The notes under the pieces: generated by a model
Databases searched by the model: none
What the model was told of the DNA's origin: nothing
What the model saw: the letters and a program-made list of their open reading frames with translations, nothing else
From: Paenibacillus cymbidii
GTDB taxonomy: Bacteria > Bacillota > Bacilli > Paenibacillales > NBRC-103111
Assembly: GCF_004764705.1 (NCBI RefSeq)
Contig: NZ_SHLX01000008.1
Coordinates: forward strand, 1-64,000
Reading direction: 5' to 3'
Length of the DNA stretch: 64,000 nt
Made by a program: the position numbers and the translations under genes
In this document: piece by piece, positions 36,331-44,475 of the stretch
Layout of the letters: the number at the start of each line of letters is the position of its first letter
Numbering within the stretch: the first letter of the stretch is position 1

Positions 36331-36755
36331 TACGCTTCACCCGGCTTGTATTTATGTACCAGTTCGCGCCAAGCAAAATCGCCTCTGTCGACGGCTTTGA
36401 CCAAAATTTCCGCCGTGGCGATGTTAGTCGCTACCGGTATGCCTTGCACATCGCACAAGCGCAACAAGGCGATGATGTCCGGCTCATGCGGCTGCGCCAT
36501 CAGCGGATCGCGCAGGAAAATAAGCAGATCGAGCACGTTCATCGCCACAAGGGCGCCGATTTGCTGGTCGCCGCCGAGCGGCCCGGACATGTAGCGGTGC
36601 ACGGTCAGGCCCGTCTTTTCCATGATGCGTTGTCCGGTTGTGCCCGTCGCATACAGTTGGTGCCCGTCCGCAAACACCTGCTCGTAAGCGGTGACGAAAT
36701 TGACCATCTCTTCTTTTTTGCGATCGTGTGCAATCAGCGCTATGTTGATCCCCAT
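36330..36755 (-). CDS. mgsA: Methylglyoxal synthase
   Basis: MgsA converts dihydroxyacetone phosphate to methylglyoxal and phosphate. The 141-residue product begins with [18 protein letters not shown], contains the phosphate-binding TGTTGQ, the catalytic-Asp region [11 protein letters not shown], and [15 protein letters not shown]. Its overlap with bshB1 makes biological sense, since bacillithiol detoxifies methylglyoxal in Bacillus. Confidence 0.96.
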   Translation of the reverse strand: MGINIALIAHDRKKEEMVNFVTAYEQVFADGHQLYATGTTGQRIMEKTGLTVHRYMSGPLGGDQQIGALVAMNVLDLLIFLRDPLMAQPHEPDIIALLRLCDVQGIPVATNIATAEILVKAVDRGDFAWRELVHKYKPGEA

Positions 36756-36792
36756 GTGACAGCCTCTTTCCCCTCTCGAACGTTGTTGCCGG

Positions 36793-37596
36793 TTAATCGA
36801 TAAAATGCTCGAAGCCGTACACGATGCCGGAGACGCCTTGCACTTTTTTGACGGCGAGGTTGACGCCCGGCATGTAGCCTGAGCGCTCGTAAGAATCGTG
36901 GCGAATTTTCAGCGTTTGTCCGTCGCCGCCGAAGATGACTTCCTGCTGCGCGAATACGCCCGGCAGGCGTACGCTATGGATGCGGAAGCCGTTGTAGTAG
37001 CCGCCGCGGCTGCCTTCGATCGTTTCTTCTTCCTTCGGGTTGCCTTGGCGCAGTTCTTGGCGATTTTGCGCGATCAGCTCCGCCGTTTTGATCGAGGTGC
37101 CGGACGGCGCGTCCAGCTTCTGGTCGCCGTGATATTCGATAATTTCCACATGCGGCATATATTTGGCCGCCTGGGCGGCGAATTTCATCATCAGAATGGC
37201 GCCGATCGAGAAGTTCGGCGCAATGATGCCGCCGATGCCGTACGAAAGACACAGCTTGTCCAACTCTTCGATCGTTTCCGGCGTAAAGCCGGTCGTGCCG
37301 ATGACGGGACGAACTTTGTTGCGGATGGCGATCTTGGCATTGGCGACGACCGAATGCGGCGTCGTGAAGTCGACCAGCACGTCGGCCTGTCCCGACAGCA
37401 GCGCTTGCTCCAGATCGCCGGATACGGCAACGCCGCACTCCTCCTTGCCGACGATTCGCCCGATATCCGCCCCTTCCGATGCGCGGTCGATCGCCGCCAC
37501 CAGCTTCAGTTCCGGATCGGCGAGCACCATCTTGACCACTTCTTGTCCCATTCTGCCGATTGCGCCCGCTACCGCTACATTGATGATTGTACTCAA
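36793..37596 (-). CDS. dapB: 4-hydroxy-tetrahydrodipicolinate reductase
   Basis: DapB acts in lysine and diaminopimelate synthesis, supplying cell-wall and dipicolinate precursors. The 267-residue product has the nucleotide motif [11 protein letters not shown] and the substrate motif KLDAPSGTS. The usual HH pair before the catalytic Lys reads YHGDQK, keeping the first His but replacing the second by Gly. The start is TTG, with AGGTG seven bases upstream; no ATG fits. dapB-mgsA order matches B. subtilis. Confidence 0.95.
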   Translation of the reverse strand: MSTIINVAVAGAIGRMGQEVVKMVLADPELKLVAAIDRASEGADIGRIVGKEECGVAVSGDLEQALLSGQADVLVDFTTPHSVVANAKIAIRNKVRPVIGTTGFTPETIEELDKLCLSYGIGGIIAPNFSIGAILMMKFAAQAAKYMPHVEIIEYHGDQKLDAPSGTSIKTAELIAQNRQELRQGNPKEEETIEGSRGGYYNGFRIHSVRLPGVFAQQEVIFGGDGQTLKIRHDSYERSGYMPGVNLAVKKVQGVSGIVYGFEHFID

Positions 37597-37620
37597 CCTG
37601 ATTCACCTGTCCCTTGTTCG

Positions 37621-38145
37621 CTAATGAAATTGTTTGTTGCCGTTGCGGCTTGCTCGCCATTCCGATTCGTATTGCGCCACCAGCTTAAGCGCCGTCTCGT
37701 GCTGCGGATCGAGCCGGTGCGCTTCGCGCGCGGCGGCGAGCGCCATCGCGGGATCGCCCAGTTTGTCGTATACGACGGCCAGCATCAAATAAGCCTCGAA
37801 CGCCAGCGGGTCGAGCGTTGTCGCGCGGCGCAGCATCGATTCCGCGTCGTGCAGGCGAAGCTGCGCGATCGCTTTCTCCGCCTCTTCCGTCAGCTTGCGC
37901 GCGTGCAAGCGCTGCAGATGAAACCGGTACGTTTCGTTGCCCGGACTAAGCGCCGCAGACCGCAGCGCATGATCGATCGCCTTGGCGAGCCGGTTGCTGC
38001 GCGCGCACGAAACCGACAGCCGGTAGTGATAGTCCGCATTGTCCGGTTCGTTGCGAATGGCGAGCTCGAACCAGGCGATCGCCTGTTCAAAGTCGTTGCG
38101 CAAAATAGATTCATAGGCTTTTTTAATATGATGCTCGCCGCTCAT
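37621..38145 (-). CDS. TPR-repeat protein
   Basis: The 174-residue product consists of about four TPR-like helical pairs, for example FEQAIAWFELAIRNEPDNAD near 18 and AYLMLAVVYDKLGDPAMALA near 118. It has no signal peptide or membrane segment. It lies between dapB and the MazG-like gene on the same strand, probably in one operon. It likely mediates protein contacts; the partner is unknown. Confidence 0.75.
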   Translation of the reverse strand: MSGEHHIKKAYESILRNDFEQAIAWFELAIRNEPDNADYHYRLSVSCARSNRLAKAIDHALRSAALSPGNETYRFHLQRLHARKLTEEAEKAIAQLRLHDAESMLRRATTLDPLAFEAYLMLAVVYDKLGDPAMALAAAREAHRLDPQHETALKLVAQYESEWRASRNGNKQFH

Positions 38146-38186
38146 AGCCGTTCACCATCCCGACGGGTGATGGTACAGCATATGAG

Positions 38187-38525
38187 TCATTCCGGTTCGG
38201 TGTGCACTTTCGTCCATCTGTTTGCGTCTCGCGTCTGAAATTTATGCATGACCTGATCGTGCGCCGCCGTCAAATCGATGCCCAGCGAATTGGCGAAGCA
38301 GATCGTAATGAACAAAATATCGCCCAGTTCCATTTCGATCGAATTGTCCGCTTCACCGGGTTTTTTCGGTTTTTCGCCGAAATGATGGTTCACTTCGCGC
38401 GCCAGTTCGCCAACTTCCTCGGACATTCGAGCCAGCATCGAGAGCGGCTGGAAGTACCCCTCTTTGAATTGCGAAATATAGCGGTCGACTTCTTGCTGCA
38501 TCGCTTTAAGCGACTTGTCTGTCAT
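38187..38525 (-). CDS. ypjD: MazG-like nucleotide pyrophosphohydrolase (YpjD-like)
   Basis: The 112-residue product is an all-alpha NTP pyrophosphohydrolase with the metal-binding EExxE...ExxD pattern visible as MSEEVGELAREV and EMELGDILF. Such enzymes clear non-canonical nucleotides. The ATG at 38525 has AAGGG upstream; a closer ATG two codons earlier abuts the site. Position next to dapB agrees with B. subtilis ypjD. A MITE copy lies about 100 bp upstream. Confidence 0.85.
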   Translation of the reverse strand: MTDKSLKAMQQEVDRYISQFKEGYFQPLSMLARMSEEVGELAREVNHHFGEKPKKPGEADNSIEMELGDILFITICFANSLGIDLTAAHDQVMHKFQTRDANRWTKVHTEPE

Positions 38526-38621
38526 GCGCATCCCTTCCCGTTCGTCGTTACGCGGTTTGCCTTGCTTCTTCTTCATGTTAACCGAAGCGTAGGCGAAAAA
38601 CAAATGAAACGAACATGGCTA

Positions 38622-38782
38622 GGGCGTGTCTGAATACTCCGAGGGGAACAGATTGGGCCGAATTTTCGTTCCATGCAAGGAAGTTTTGTGCAGGCTTACC
38701 GGGGGTAAGTCAAGCAAAACGGACGCAGCAGGGGGCGAAAAGGCGGTGCAAGATGACCTCGAGCGGGTTTTCAGACACGCCC
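38622..38782 (+). mobile_element. 161-bp MITE, copy 2
   Basis: Terminal repeats GGGCGTGTCTGAA and TTCAGACACGCCC bound 161 bp that match the complement of 17346-17506 with four differences. It sits between the divergent ypjD and YitT genes, 78 bp from the YitT start. Relative to the downstream gene it has the same orientation as copy 1. No transposase for it is in the window. Confidence 0.9.
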
Positions 38783-38860
38783 AAAGAGAGGTTCGGACAA
38801 ATTGGGGAATACTAGCGATAGGATGTTTTGCCAACTTTCGGCCGAAAGGAACCGATCCTT

Positions 38861-39727
38861 GTGAACGAAAACGAACCGATCGCCGTCATCCGCAGCTTTC
38901 TGCTGATTATGGCCGGCACGGCGATATACGCCTTCGGCCTGCATATGTTTGTCATTCCGAACGAGTTGATGGAAGGCGGCGTCACCGGCATTGCGCTGCT
39001 GCTGTATTATGCCGCCAAGCTGCCGCCGTCGTTGACGACGCTGATCATCAACGTTCCGCTGTTCGTTGCCGGCTGGCGAAAGTTCGGCAGTCGCGCCATG
39101 CTGTACACGCTGATCGGCACGTTGTCGCTGTCGGGCTTCCTGTGGATCATGGAAAGCACGATTCGCCGCGGCTGGCTGGAGCCGTTCGCCACGCATGATT
39201 ATTTGCTCGCTTCGCTGTACGCGGGCGTCACAATCGGCGCCGGGCTTGGACTTGTGTTTCGCAGCGGCGGCACGACCGGAGGCTCCGATATTGTCGCCCG
39301 CTTCCTTAACCAGTGGAAAGGCTGGAGTATGGGCCAAATCATTCTGACCATCGATGCGCTTATCATCGGCGTATCGCTCCTTTACATCACTATGGACAAG
39401 GTGCTGTATACGATCGTAGCCGTCTTCGTCGCTTCGAAAACAATTGACTTCCTATCCGAAGGCGCTTATGCGGCCAAAGCGTTTACCATCGTATCCGAAC
39501 GTGGCGAAACGCTGTCGCGAACGATCGCCGAAGAGCTGGGCCGCGGCGTTACGCTGCTGCCCGCGATCGGCGTATATTCGCAGCGCGCCAAGCAGATCGT
39601 CTACTGCGTCGTGTCGCGTTCGGAAGCAAGGTCACTGCGCGCCCTCGTGAAGACGACCGATCCTGCCGCCTTCATCGTGATCAGCGACGTTCACGACGTG
39701 CTCGGCGAAGGCTTTCAAACCAAATGA
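38861..39727 (+). CDS. YitT-family membrane protein (YpjC-like)
   Basis: The 288-residue product has five to six membrane helices (about 10-185) and a C-terminal soluble DUF2179 domain (about 205-285). The family signature FRSGGTTGGSDIVARFLN is near residue 145. GTG at 38861 is preferred, with AAAGGA ten bases upstream; a TTG 11 codons earlier is possible. B. subtilis ypjC occupies the same place beside ypjD. The transported substrate of the family is not established. Confidence 0.88.
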   Translation: MNENEPIAVIRSFLLIMAGTAIYAFGLHMFVIPNELMEGGVTGIALLLYYAAKLPPSLTTLIINVPLFVAGWRKFGSRAMLYTLIGTLSLSGFLWIMESTIRRGWLEPFATHDYLLASLYAGVTIGAGLGLVFRSGGTTGGSDIVARFLNQWKGWSMGQIILTIDALIIGVSLLYITMDKVLYTIVAVFVASKTIDFLSEGAYAAKAFTIVSERGETLSRTIAEELGRGVTLLPAIGVYSQRAKQIVYCVVSRSEARSLRALVKTTDPAAFIVISDVHDVLGEGFQTK

Positions 39728-39745
39728 ATGCGTTTCGTCGCATGA

Positions 39746-39788
39746 GAAAAACCGCTGCCCCGGCACACACATGCCGACAAGCAGCGGT
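39746..39788 (-). terminator. Terminator of ypjB
   Basis: ACCGCTGC (39751-39758) pairs with GCAGCGGT (39781-39788), with an inner GGCA/TGCC stem. The A-run at 39747-39751 gives TTTTT on the minus strand. Confidence 0.75.
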
Positions 39789-39808
39789 CGTTCCCACGAA
39801 ACGTTGTA

Positions 39809-40675
39809 CTACCACCCTTTGCGCGCATGCGGGTTGGGCGGTCCGCCCGTACCGCCCGAACGGAGCATGCGCCAGGCCGCGTAAGCGAGCACGCTGGCGA
39901 TCATTGCGCCGATCAGCAGCGAAAACAGCAGCGGATATCGCGTCGTCTCCAGCGGCAAATAGGCAGCTTGCTCGCCTTGGTCGTCGAACAGCCGGCCGAT
40001 GCTGTCCCGCAGCTGTTTGATGGCGCTCCCGCTTCCTTGCAGCGCCTTCTGCTCCGCTTTGGGTTGCAAATAGCCGAACAGCGACTTAAGCCGCTCGACG
40101 TCCTCCGATTTGCCGCTGACAAGCGCCGCCGGGCGAATCATCGCGTAGCGGACCAACAAGCTGTCGAGCGCCGCTTTGGCATCAACCGCTTGCCCTTTGG
40201 CCGCCGCTTGCTCCAACGCCGCCGCGTCTTCGCGCATCAATTTGCCGTATTGGCGCCACATCGGTTCGTGCTTGTGCGTCAGCGCGTCAACGGCAAGCAT
40301 GATCCGGCCTGCGGCGGCAAGCGCTTCGTCCGGCTGCAGCCGCACCGCATTAAACGTTAGCTGCCCTTGCAGGATCGTTTCCGACAGCGCCTGCACGCCT
40401 TCAATCGTCGTTGCGCCTTTCAGCGTCAGGCTGGGCATCATGTCGCCCAGTTCGAGCAACACATCGCGCGCTTCCGCGTATCGGCCGCTCACCGTCTTCT
40501 GGTAGGCGTCGTCCGCCAGCTTGGCAAACTGCTGAAGTTGGTTCGCTGCCGCCGTGTCGTCCGCCGGTTTCCAGACGTCTGCATCCGCACCGCCGGCGCA
40601 GCCGCAGACAAAAACAGCAATACCGAACAACAGCACAACCATTATTGCCGCTCCTCGCCTTGAGGCTGTCTTCAT
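39809..40675 (-). CDS. ypjB: Sporulation protein YpjB
   Basis: The 288-residue product has an N-terminal hydrophobic segment ending in VFVCGCAGG, which is either a signal anchor or a weak lipobox. A helical extracytoplasmic region (about 40-245) and a second membrane helix near 250-270 follow, with a basic tail. This matches the YpjB layout in the ypjD-ypjC-ypjB-ypjA cluster of Bacillus. The ATG at 40675 follows GGAGG, but that site is inside a perfect 12-bp hairpin, which suggests translational control. Confidence 0.82.
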   Translation of the reverse strand: MKTASRRGAAIMVVLLFGIAVFVCGCAGGADADVWKPADDTAAANQLQQFAKLADDAYQKTVSGRYAEARDVLLELGDMMPSLTLKGATTIEGVQALSETILQGQLTFNAVRLQPDEALAAAGRIMLAVDALTHKHEPMWRQYGKLMREDAAALEQAAAKGQAVDAKAALDSLLVRYAMIRPAALVSGKSEDVERLKSLFGYLQPKAEQKALQGSGSAIKQLRDSIGRLFDDQGEQAAYLPLETTRYPLLFSLLIGAMIASVLAYAAWRMLRSGGTGGPPNPHARKGW

Positions 40676-40677
40676 CA

Positions 40678-40716
40678 GGACATCCCTCCTCCTTATCAAC
40701 ATATGGAGGGATGTCC
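40678..40716 (-). promoter_or_regulatory. Perfect 12-bp hairpin containing the ypjB Shine-Dalgarno site
   Basis: GGACATCCCTCC (complement at 40705-40716) and GGAGGGATGTCC (complement at 40678-40689) form a perfect 12-bp stem with a 15-nt loop in the minus-strand RNA. The 3' arm contains GGAGG, and the ypjB ATG begins three bases after it. No T-run follows, so it is not a standard terminator of the upstream gene. Confidence 0.75.
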
Positions 40717-40720
40717 CCGA

Positions 40721-41398
40721 TTAGACCGCCTGTCTGTCCACCATGCGCCGCCTGACGAATGCGGCGAACACCAGGCAACCGGTCAAACTCAGCAGAATCG
40801 TTCCGATTCGAATAGCGGTTAAATCGTCGGCCAGTTCGTCCGGCAGCCACGGATAAATGCCGAAATGATAGTCGACATAATCATTGCCGAGCGCCCAAAT
40901 GGCTGCCGCATAAACGTACAGCGGCCGGATGCGGAAGAAGCGGGCGAACACGAGCGCTTCCGCCGCCATCCCAAGATGCGAGATCGACAGCATCCAATCT
41001 TGCCAAACGATGGTGTCGCCTTGCAACCCGCCCCACACAATCATCCAAACGGCCCAAATGCCGTATTTGAACGACGTCACCGCGCCAATCGTTTCCACAA
41101 TGCCGCGAACGATGGACGAAGGCCGGAACGTACACGGCTCCTCCCGGCTTGTCCGGCGAGTAACGAGCATCCAAGCGATCGCCAGAGTAAAGAACATGCT
41201 GGCCGTTGGGCTGTCGGGCACGAACAGCACCATCCAGAATGGCTTTTCCGCCGCCGTCGTCTGCAATTGTTCGCCATACCAGTAAAATCCGTAAGCGGTT
41301 CCAAGCGCATTCACCCAGAAGAGCGCCCAAAGAATCGGTCGCGAGGTCAGAAACGATTTGCTCCACATCAAGGCGATGGCTGCCCGGTTGTTTCCCAT
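40721..41398 (-). CDS. ypjA: YpjA-like membrane protein (DUF1405)
   Basis: The 225-residue product has about six membrane segments and the DUF1405-type motifs FYWYGEQL near residue 40, GNDYVDYHFGIYPWLPDE near 185 and a basic C-terminus. GGAGGAA lies upstream of the ATG at 41398. It follows the qcr operon after a terminator and precedes ypjB, as in B. subtilis. Function in the family is unknown. Confidence 0.82.
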   Translation of the reverse strand: MGNNRAAIALMWSKSFLTSRPILWALFWVNALGTAYGFYWYGEQLQTTAAEKPFWMVLFVPDSPTASMFFTLAIAWMLVTRRTSREEPCTFRPSSIVRGIVETIGAVTSFKYGIWAVWMIVWGGLQGDTIVWQDWMLSISHLGMAAEALVFARFFRIRPLYVYAAAIWALGNDYVDYHFGIYPWLPDELADDLTAIRIGTILLSLTGCLVFAAFVRRRMVDRQAV

Positions 41399-41406
41399 AA
41401 TTTCCT

Positions 41407-41441
41407 CCAAAAAAACCTGACCGCAGCTTAACGGTCAGGTT
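41407..41441 (-). terminator. Terminator of the qcrABC operon
   Basis: AACCTGACCG and CGGTCAGGTT form a perfect 10-bp stem and are followed on the minus strand by a T-run. Confidence 0.92.
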
Positions 41442-41459
41442 CTGTTCGTATGTGTTCGA

Positions 41460-42347
41460 TTACGATTGTTTTTTCTGCTTCGCGAGCCAATCGGCCAACT
41501 GTTCCATTTGCGCGTCGGTGAAGTTGCCCATCTTCTTGCTCGCTTCGTACTGATCGGCCGGCATTTTGCCGACGCCCTCTTTCATGATCTTGAGGATCGC
41601 CGCCTTGTCGTGCGTATCGCCTACGCCGAGCAATGCCGGGAAACCGGCGCTTTTGTTGCCTTTCAGATCGGCGCCGTGGCAGGAAACGCAAGTCGCCTTG
41701 GCGTAAATGTCTTTGGCAGGATCGTCCGCCGCGACAAGCGCCGGCAGCGCATTACTTGCGCTTGGCAGCGGCTTGCCCGATTTCTTCGCTTCCTCGATCG
41801 CCTCGCGGCGCTCGATGTGCTCCGGAATAATCCCTTTTTCGTCCAATTCCTTCTGGTAGTGGTGCCAGGAGAACACCGTCAGGTAGATCGTTGCGATCAG
41901 CGATACGAACATGAGCATCGACGCGATCGGACGGCGGTAAAACCGTCTTTCTTTGCCGGTGTCAAGGAATGGAGCAAGCAGCAGGGAACCGAACATGATC
42001 GCCGGAATAACCAGCGTACCGAAAATTTTGTAATCGCCCGCTGTGTACGGATATTTAAGCAATTGATACATGAACAGGAAGTACCAGTCCGGCATCGGAA
42101 TGAAGTGCGTATTCGTCGGATCGGCCGGATAGCCAAGCGGCGCCGGTTCCGACATGACAAGTACGAGGATGCCGACGAGAAATACCGCCGCCACCATCCA
42201 TTCCTTCAGCAGGAAGTTCGGGATAAACGCTTCCGATTTGCCCGGATAGGCGGAGTAATCGATCGGCAAAGGCCGGTTCGATTTCTGACGGACGCGCGAG
42301 TCGCCGACGTATACTACTTTTTCGTCTGATTTATGACCGTGTGCCAC
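41460..42347 (-). CDS. qcrC: Menaquinol:cytochrome c reductase, cytochrome b subunit IV-cytochrome c fusion
   Basis: The 295-residue product joins a subunit-IV-like region with three membrane helices (about 50-170) to a C-terminal cytochrome c domain. The haem site is CVSCH near residue 220 and the Met ligand is probably in GVGKMPADQ. This fusion is typical of Firmicutes bc complexes. It works with QcrA and QcrB to pass electrons from menaquinol to cytochrome c at the membrane. It lies 18 bp after qcrB and before a strong terminator. Confidence 0.95.
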   Translation of the reverse strand: MAHGHKSDEKVVYVGDSRVRQKSNRPLPIDYSAYPGKSEAFIPNFLLKEWMVAAVFLVGILVLVMSEPAPLGYPADPTNTHFIPMPDWYFLFMYQLLKYPYTAGDYKIFGTLVIPAIMFGSLLLAPFLDTGKERRFYRRPIASMLMFVSLIATIYLTVFSWHHYQKELDEKGIIPEHIERREAIEEAKKSGKPLPSASNALPALVAADDPAKDIYAKATCVSCHGADLKGNKSAGFPALLGVGDTHDKAAILKIMKEGVGKMPADQYEASKKMGNFTDAQMEQLADWLAKQKKQS

Positions 42348-42365
42348 GTAAAAGCGCCTCCTCTC

Positions 42366-43037
42366 CTATAGCGGTCCGGAAATGCCTTGCTTGCGAATCA
42401 TGAAGAAGTGTCCGCCCAGCAATGCGAGCAGCACCGCAGGCAGGAAGAATACGTGGAGCGCAAAGAAACGGGTGAGCGTTTGCGCGCCGACGATATCGCC
42501 GCCTTGCAGGAACGTCTTGACGTATTCGCCGATGATCGGCGGCGATGCCGCGATCTGGATGCCGACCTGCGTCGCGAAGTAAGCTTTGTTGTCCCATGGC
42601 AGCAGGTAGCCCGTAAAGCCAAGGCCCAGCATGACGAAGAAAATGAGCATGCCGACGACCCAGTTCATTTCGCGCGGCGCCTTGTAGGAGCCGGTGAAAA
42701 AGACGCGCAGCGTATGCAGGAACATCATCACGATGACAAGGCTGGCGCCCCAGTGATGCATACCGCGGACGATGACGCCGAAAGCGACTTTGCTTTGCAG
42801 AAAATCGACACTCTTGTATGCATTCAGAATATCCGGCACATAGTACATCGTCAGGAACATGCCGGACAAAATTTGGATGACGGTAATAAAAAACGTCAAT
42901 CCGCCGAAACAGTAAACGAACGCCGAAAAATGGTGCGCCGGATTGACGTGCTCCGGCACTTCGTGGTCGGCCACGTCTCTCCAAAGCGGCGTAATGTCGA
43001 GGCGTTCGTCAATCCAGTTATAAACGCTCTTCAGCAT
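42366..43037 (-). CDS. qcrB: Menaquinol:cytochrome c reductase, cytochrome b6 subunit
   Basis: The 223-residue product has four membrane helices. Haem-ligand histidines occur in RGMHHWGASLVIVMMFLHTLR (shown in part: GMHHWGASLVIVMMFLH) and in ALHVFFLPAVLLALLGGH. Length and motifs match cytochrome b6-type QcrB of Bacillus. GGGAGG precedes the ATG. The gene lies between qcrA and qcrC with short gaps. Confidence 0.96.
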   Translation of the reverse strand: MLKSVYNWIDERLDITPLWRDVADHEVPEHVNPAHHFSAFVYCFGGLTFFITVIQILSGMFLTMYYVPDILNAYKSVDFLQSKVAFGVIVRGMHHWGASLVIVMMFLHTLRVFFTGSYKAPREMNWVVGMLIFFVMLGLGFTGYLLPWDNKAYFATQVGIQIAASPPIIGEYVKTFLQGGDIVGAQTLTRFFALHVFFLPAVLLALLGGHFFMIRKQGISGPL

Positions 43038-43057
43038 GGTCAGTTAACGCCTCCCTT

Positions 43058-43609
43058 CTATACCCGATGGTTCGCGTGCAGTTGGCCGACGTACACAAAG
43101 CCGTTCTCGACTTTGACGTCGTATTCGTCAAGCGGCGCCGGCGCAACGGCCAGGTTCTTGCCGTCAATCGTGTAATGCGCGCCGTGGCATGGGCAAAAGT
43201 ATTGATCTTTTAAGGACGGATTCGAATTCCAGTCGACCGTGCATCCAAGGTGCTTGCAGGTCGGGTTGAGCGCGAAAATTTTGCCGTCGCTGCCCTTCGT
43301 GATCCACGTTTCCAATTCTACGTCGCTTTCGTACCAGCCGTCGATTTGATGAACCGGAAATTTGAACGCTTGGGGCTTGTCGGTAATTTTGCTTTCTTCG
43401 ACTACCTTCACCCAATCGGCCTTCGCTTTCGGCTGAAGCACCGGATCAACTGCAAACCGGATCATCGGAATCACTATGCCCGCGGCCAAAAATCCGCCCG
43501 TTCCGCCGAGGGTATAGGAAAGAAACTGCCGCCGCGACATCTCGCGTTTGCCGGGCGACTGGTGGGACGAATGCCCGGATTCATAATCGTGGTTCGTGTG
43601 ATCGCTCAT
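43058..43609 (-). CDS. qcrA: Menaquinol:cytochrome c reductase, Rieske iron-sulfur subunit
   Basis: The 183-residue product has the 2Fe-2S ligands in CKHLGC and CPCHGAHY. A membrane segment (about 28-50) is preceded by SRRQFLSYTLGG, a Tat-like twin-arginine signal. The start at 43609 has a G-rich site and comes 77 bp after a clear promoter. It is the first gene of qcrABC. Confidence 0.95.
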   Translation of the reverse strand: MSDHTNHDYESGHSSHQSPGKREMSRRQFLSYTLGGTGGFLAAGIVIPMIRFAVDPVLQPKAKADWVKVVEESKITDKPQAFKFPVHQIDGWYESDVELETWITKGSDGKIFALNPTCKHLGCTVDWNSNPSLKDQYFCPCHGAHYTIDGKNLAVAPAPLDEYDVKVENGFVYVGQLHANHRV

Positions 43610-43685
43610 GTGTTCTACCCCCTTTTGCCAGTCATATCGCATGTCAATTCGACATTACTTTCCACCGCTTACTAGGACATTACTA

Positions 43686-43714
43686 ATAATAGCCTACGTC
43701 TATGGGAGCGTCAA
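43686..43714 (-). promoter_or_regulatory. Sigma-A promoter of qcrABC
   Basis: On the minus strand TTGACG and TATTAT are spaced by exactly 17 bp, with the start of transcription expected near 43679. Confidence 0.75.
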
Positions 43715-43847
43715 GAACGCGGCTGTTCAATTGGCGGAAGGAATGAAGCGCTAGGCAAACATATGTAACGAAATTGTCACAACTGTTTTTCTCCTTTGCC
43801 GTTAGCGTTTGCCAATTGCGGCGCTGCCATACGCGGGTTCGCGATTT

Positions 43848-44300
43848 TTACGGCTGCGGCGGCGACTGCGGCGGCGACTGCGGCGGTTGGGGCGAATGCC
43901 ACAACGCATCGATCGCGCGGGCGACGGTCGCCTGGCCTTCGCCGGCCATTGTTTCCGTCAGCAGCAGGTCCGCGTTCGCGAACGTCATCCCGCCGATCGC
44001 GGCATTGGCCGTTGCAAGAATGACGAAGCGGAAACCGCCCGCCTTGATCGACGCGCACAACGCTTCGACCCGCTCCGCAAACCGCCCGTCGACGAACATA
44101 TAATGAAGCGCGGGATAGGTGACCACCCTTCCTTTGTAAGGCGCTTCCACCCGGTCCATCACGGTTTGCAGCCGCACCAGCTCCTCCGTCGTCTGTGCGG
44201 GCGTTTCGGCTCCGCTAAGCCCGGTCAGCGGCAGCAGGCACGTATCCAGATACGGCCGAAGCGACTCCCATTGATCCGATTTGATTTCGCTGAATTTCAC
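43848..44300 (-). CDS. ypiF: YpiF-like protein (DUF2487)
   Basis: The 150-residue product matches the DUF2487 pattern, with KSDQWESLRPYLDTCLLPL at the start and GRVVTYPALHYMF near 60. It ends in a Pro-rich tail PQPPQSPPQSPPQP encoded by a short repeat. GTG at 44300 is favoured, with GGAGG eight bases upstream; ATG at 44315 overlaps that site. Its place just upstream of qcrA is as in B. subtilis. Function is unknown. Confidence 0.8.
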   Translation of the reverse strand: MKFSEIKSDQWESLRPYLDTCLLPLTGLSGAETPAQTTEELVRLQTVMDRVEAPYKGRVVTYPALHYMFVDGRFAERVEALCASIKAGGFRFVILATANAAIGGMTFANADLLLTETMAGEGQATVARAIDALWHSPQPPQSPPQSPPQP

Positions 44301-44475
44301 TTGCGTTTCCTCCATGGATGTGGTGATAACCAATCCTCATCGATTTCGACGCGTCTCAGCGAATTTCCTGCCTGTATTCGGCACCTTGCAGATATATCCA
44401 CCCGCCGTACGCTTCATTCGAGCCAAATCGTGAACGGAAACGTTCCGATGCGGCAACAACCACCGTTTCCGCCTG

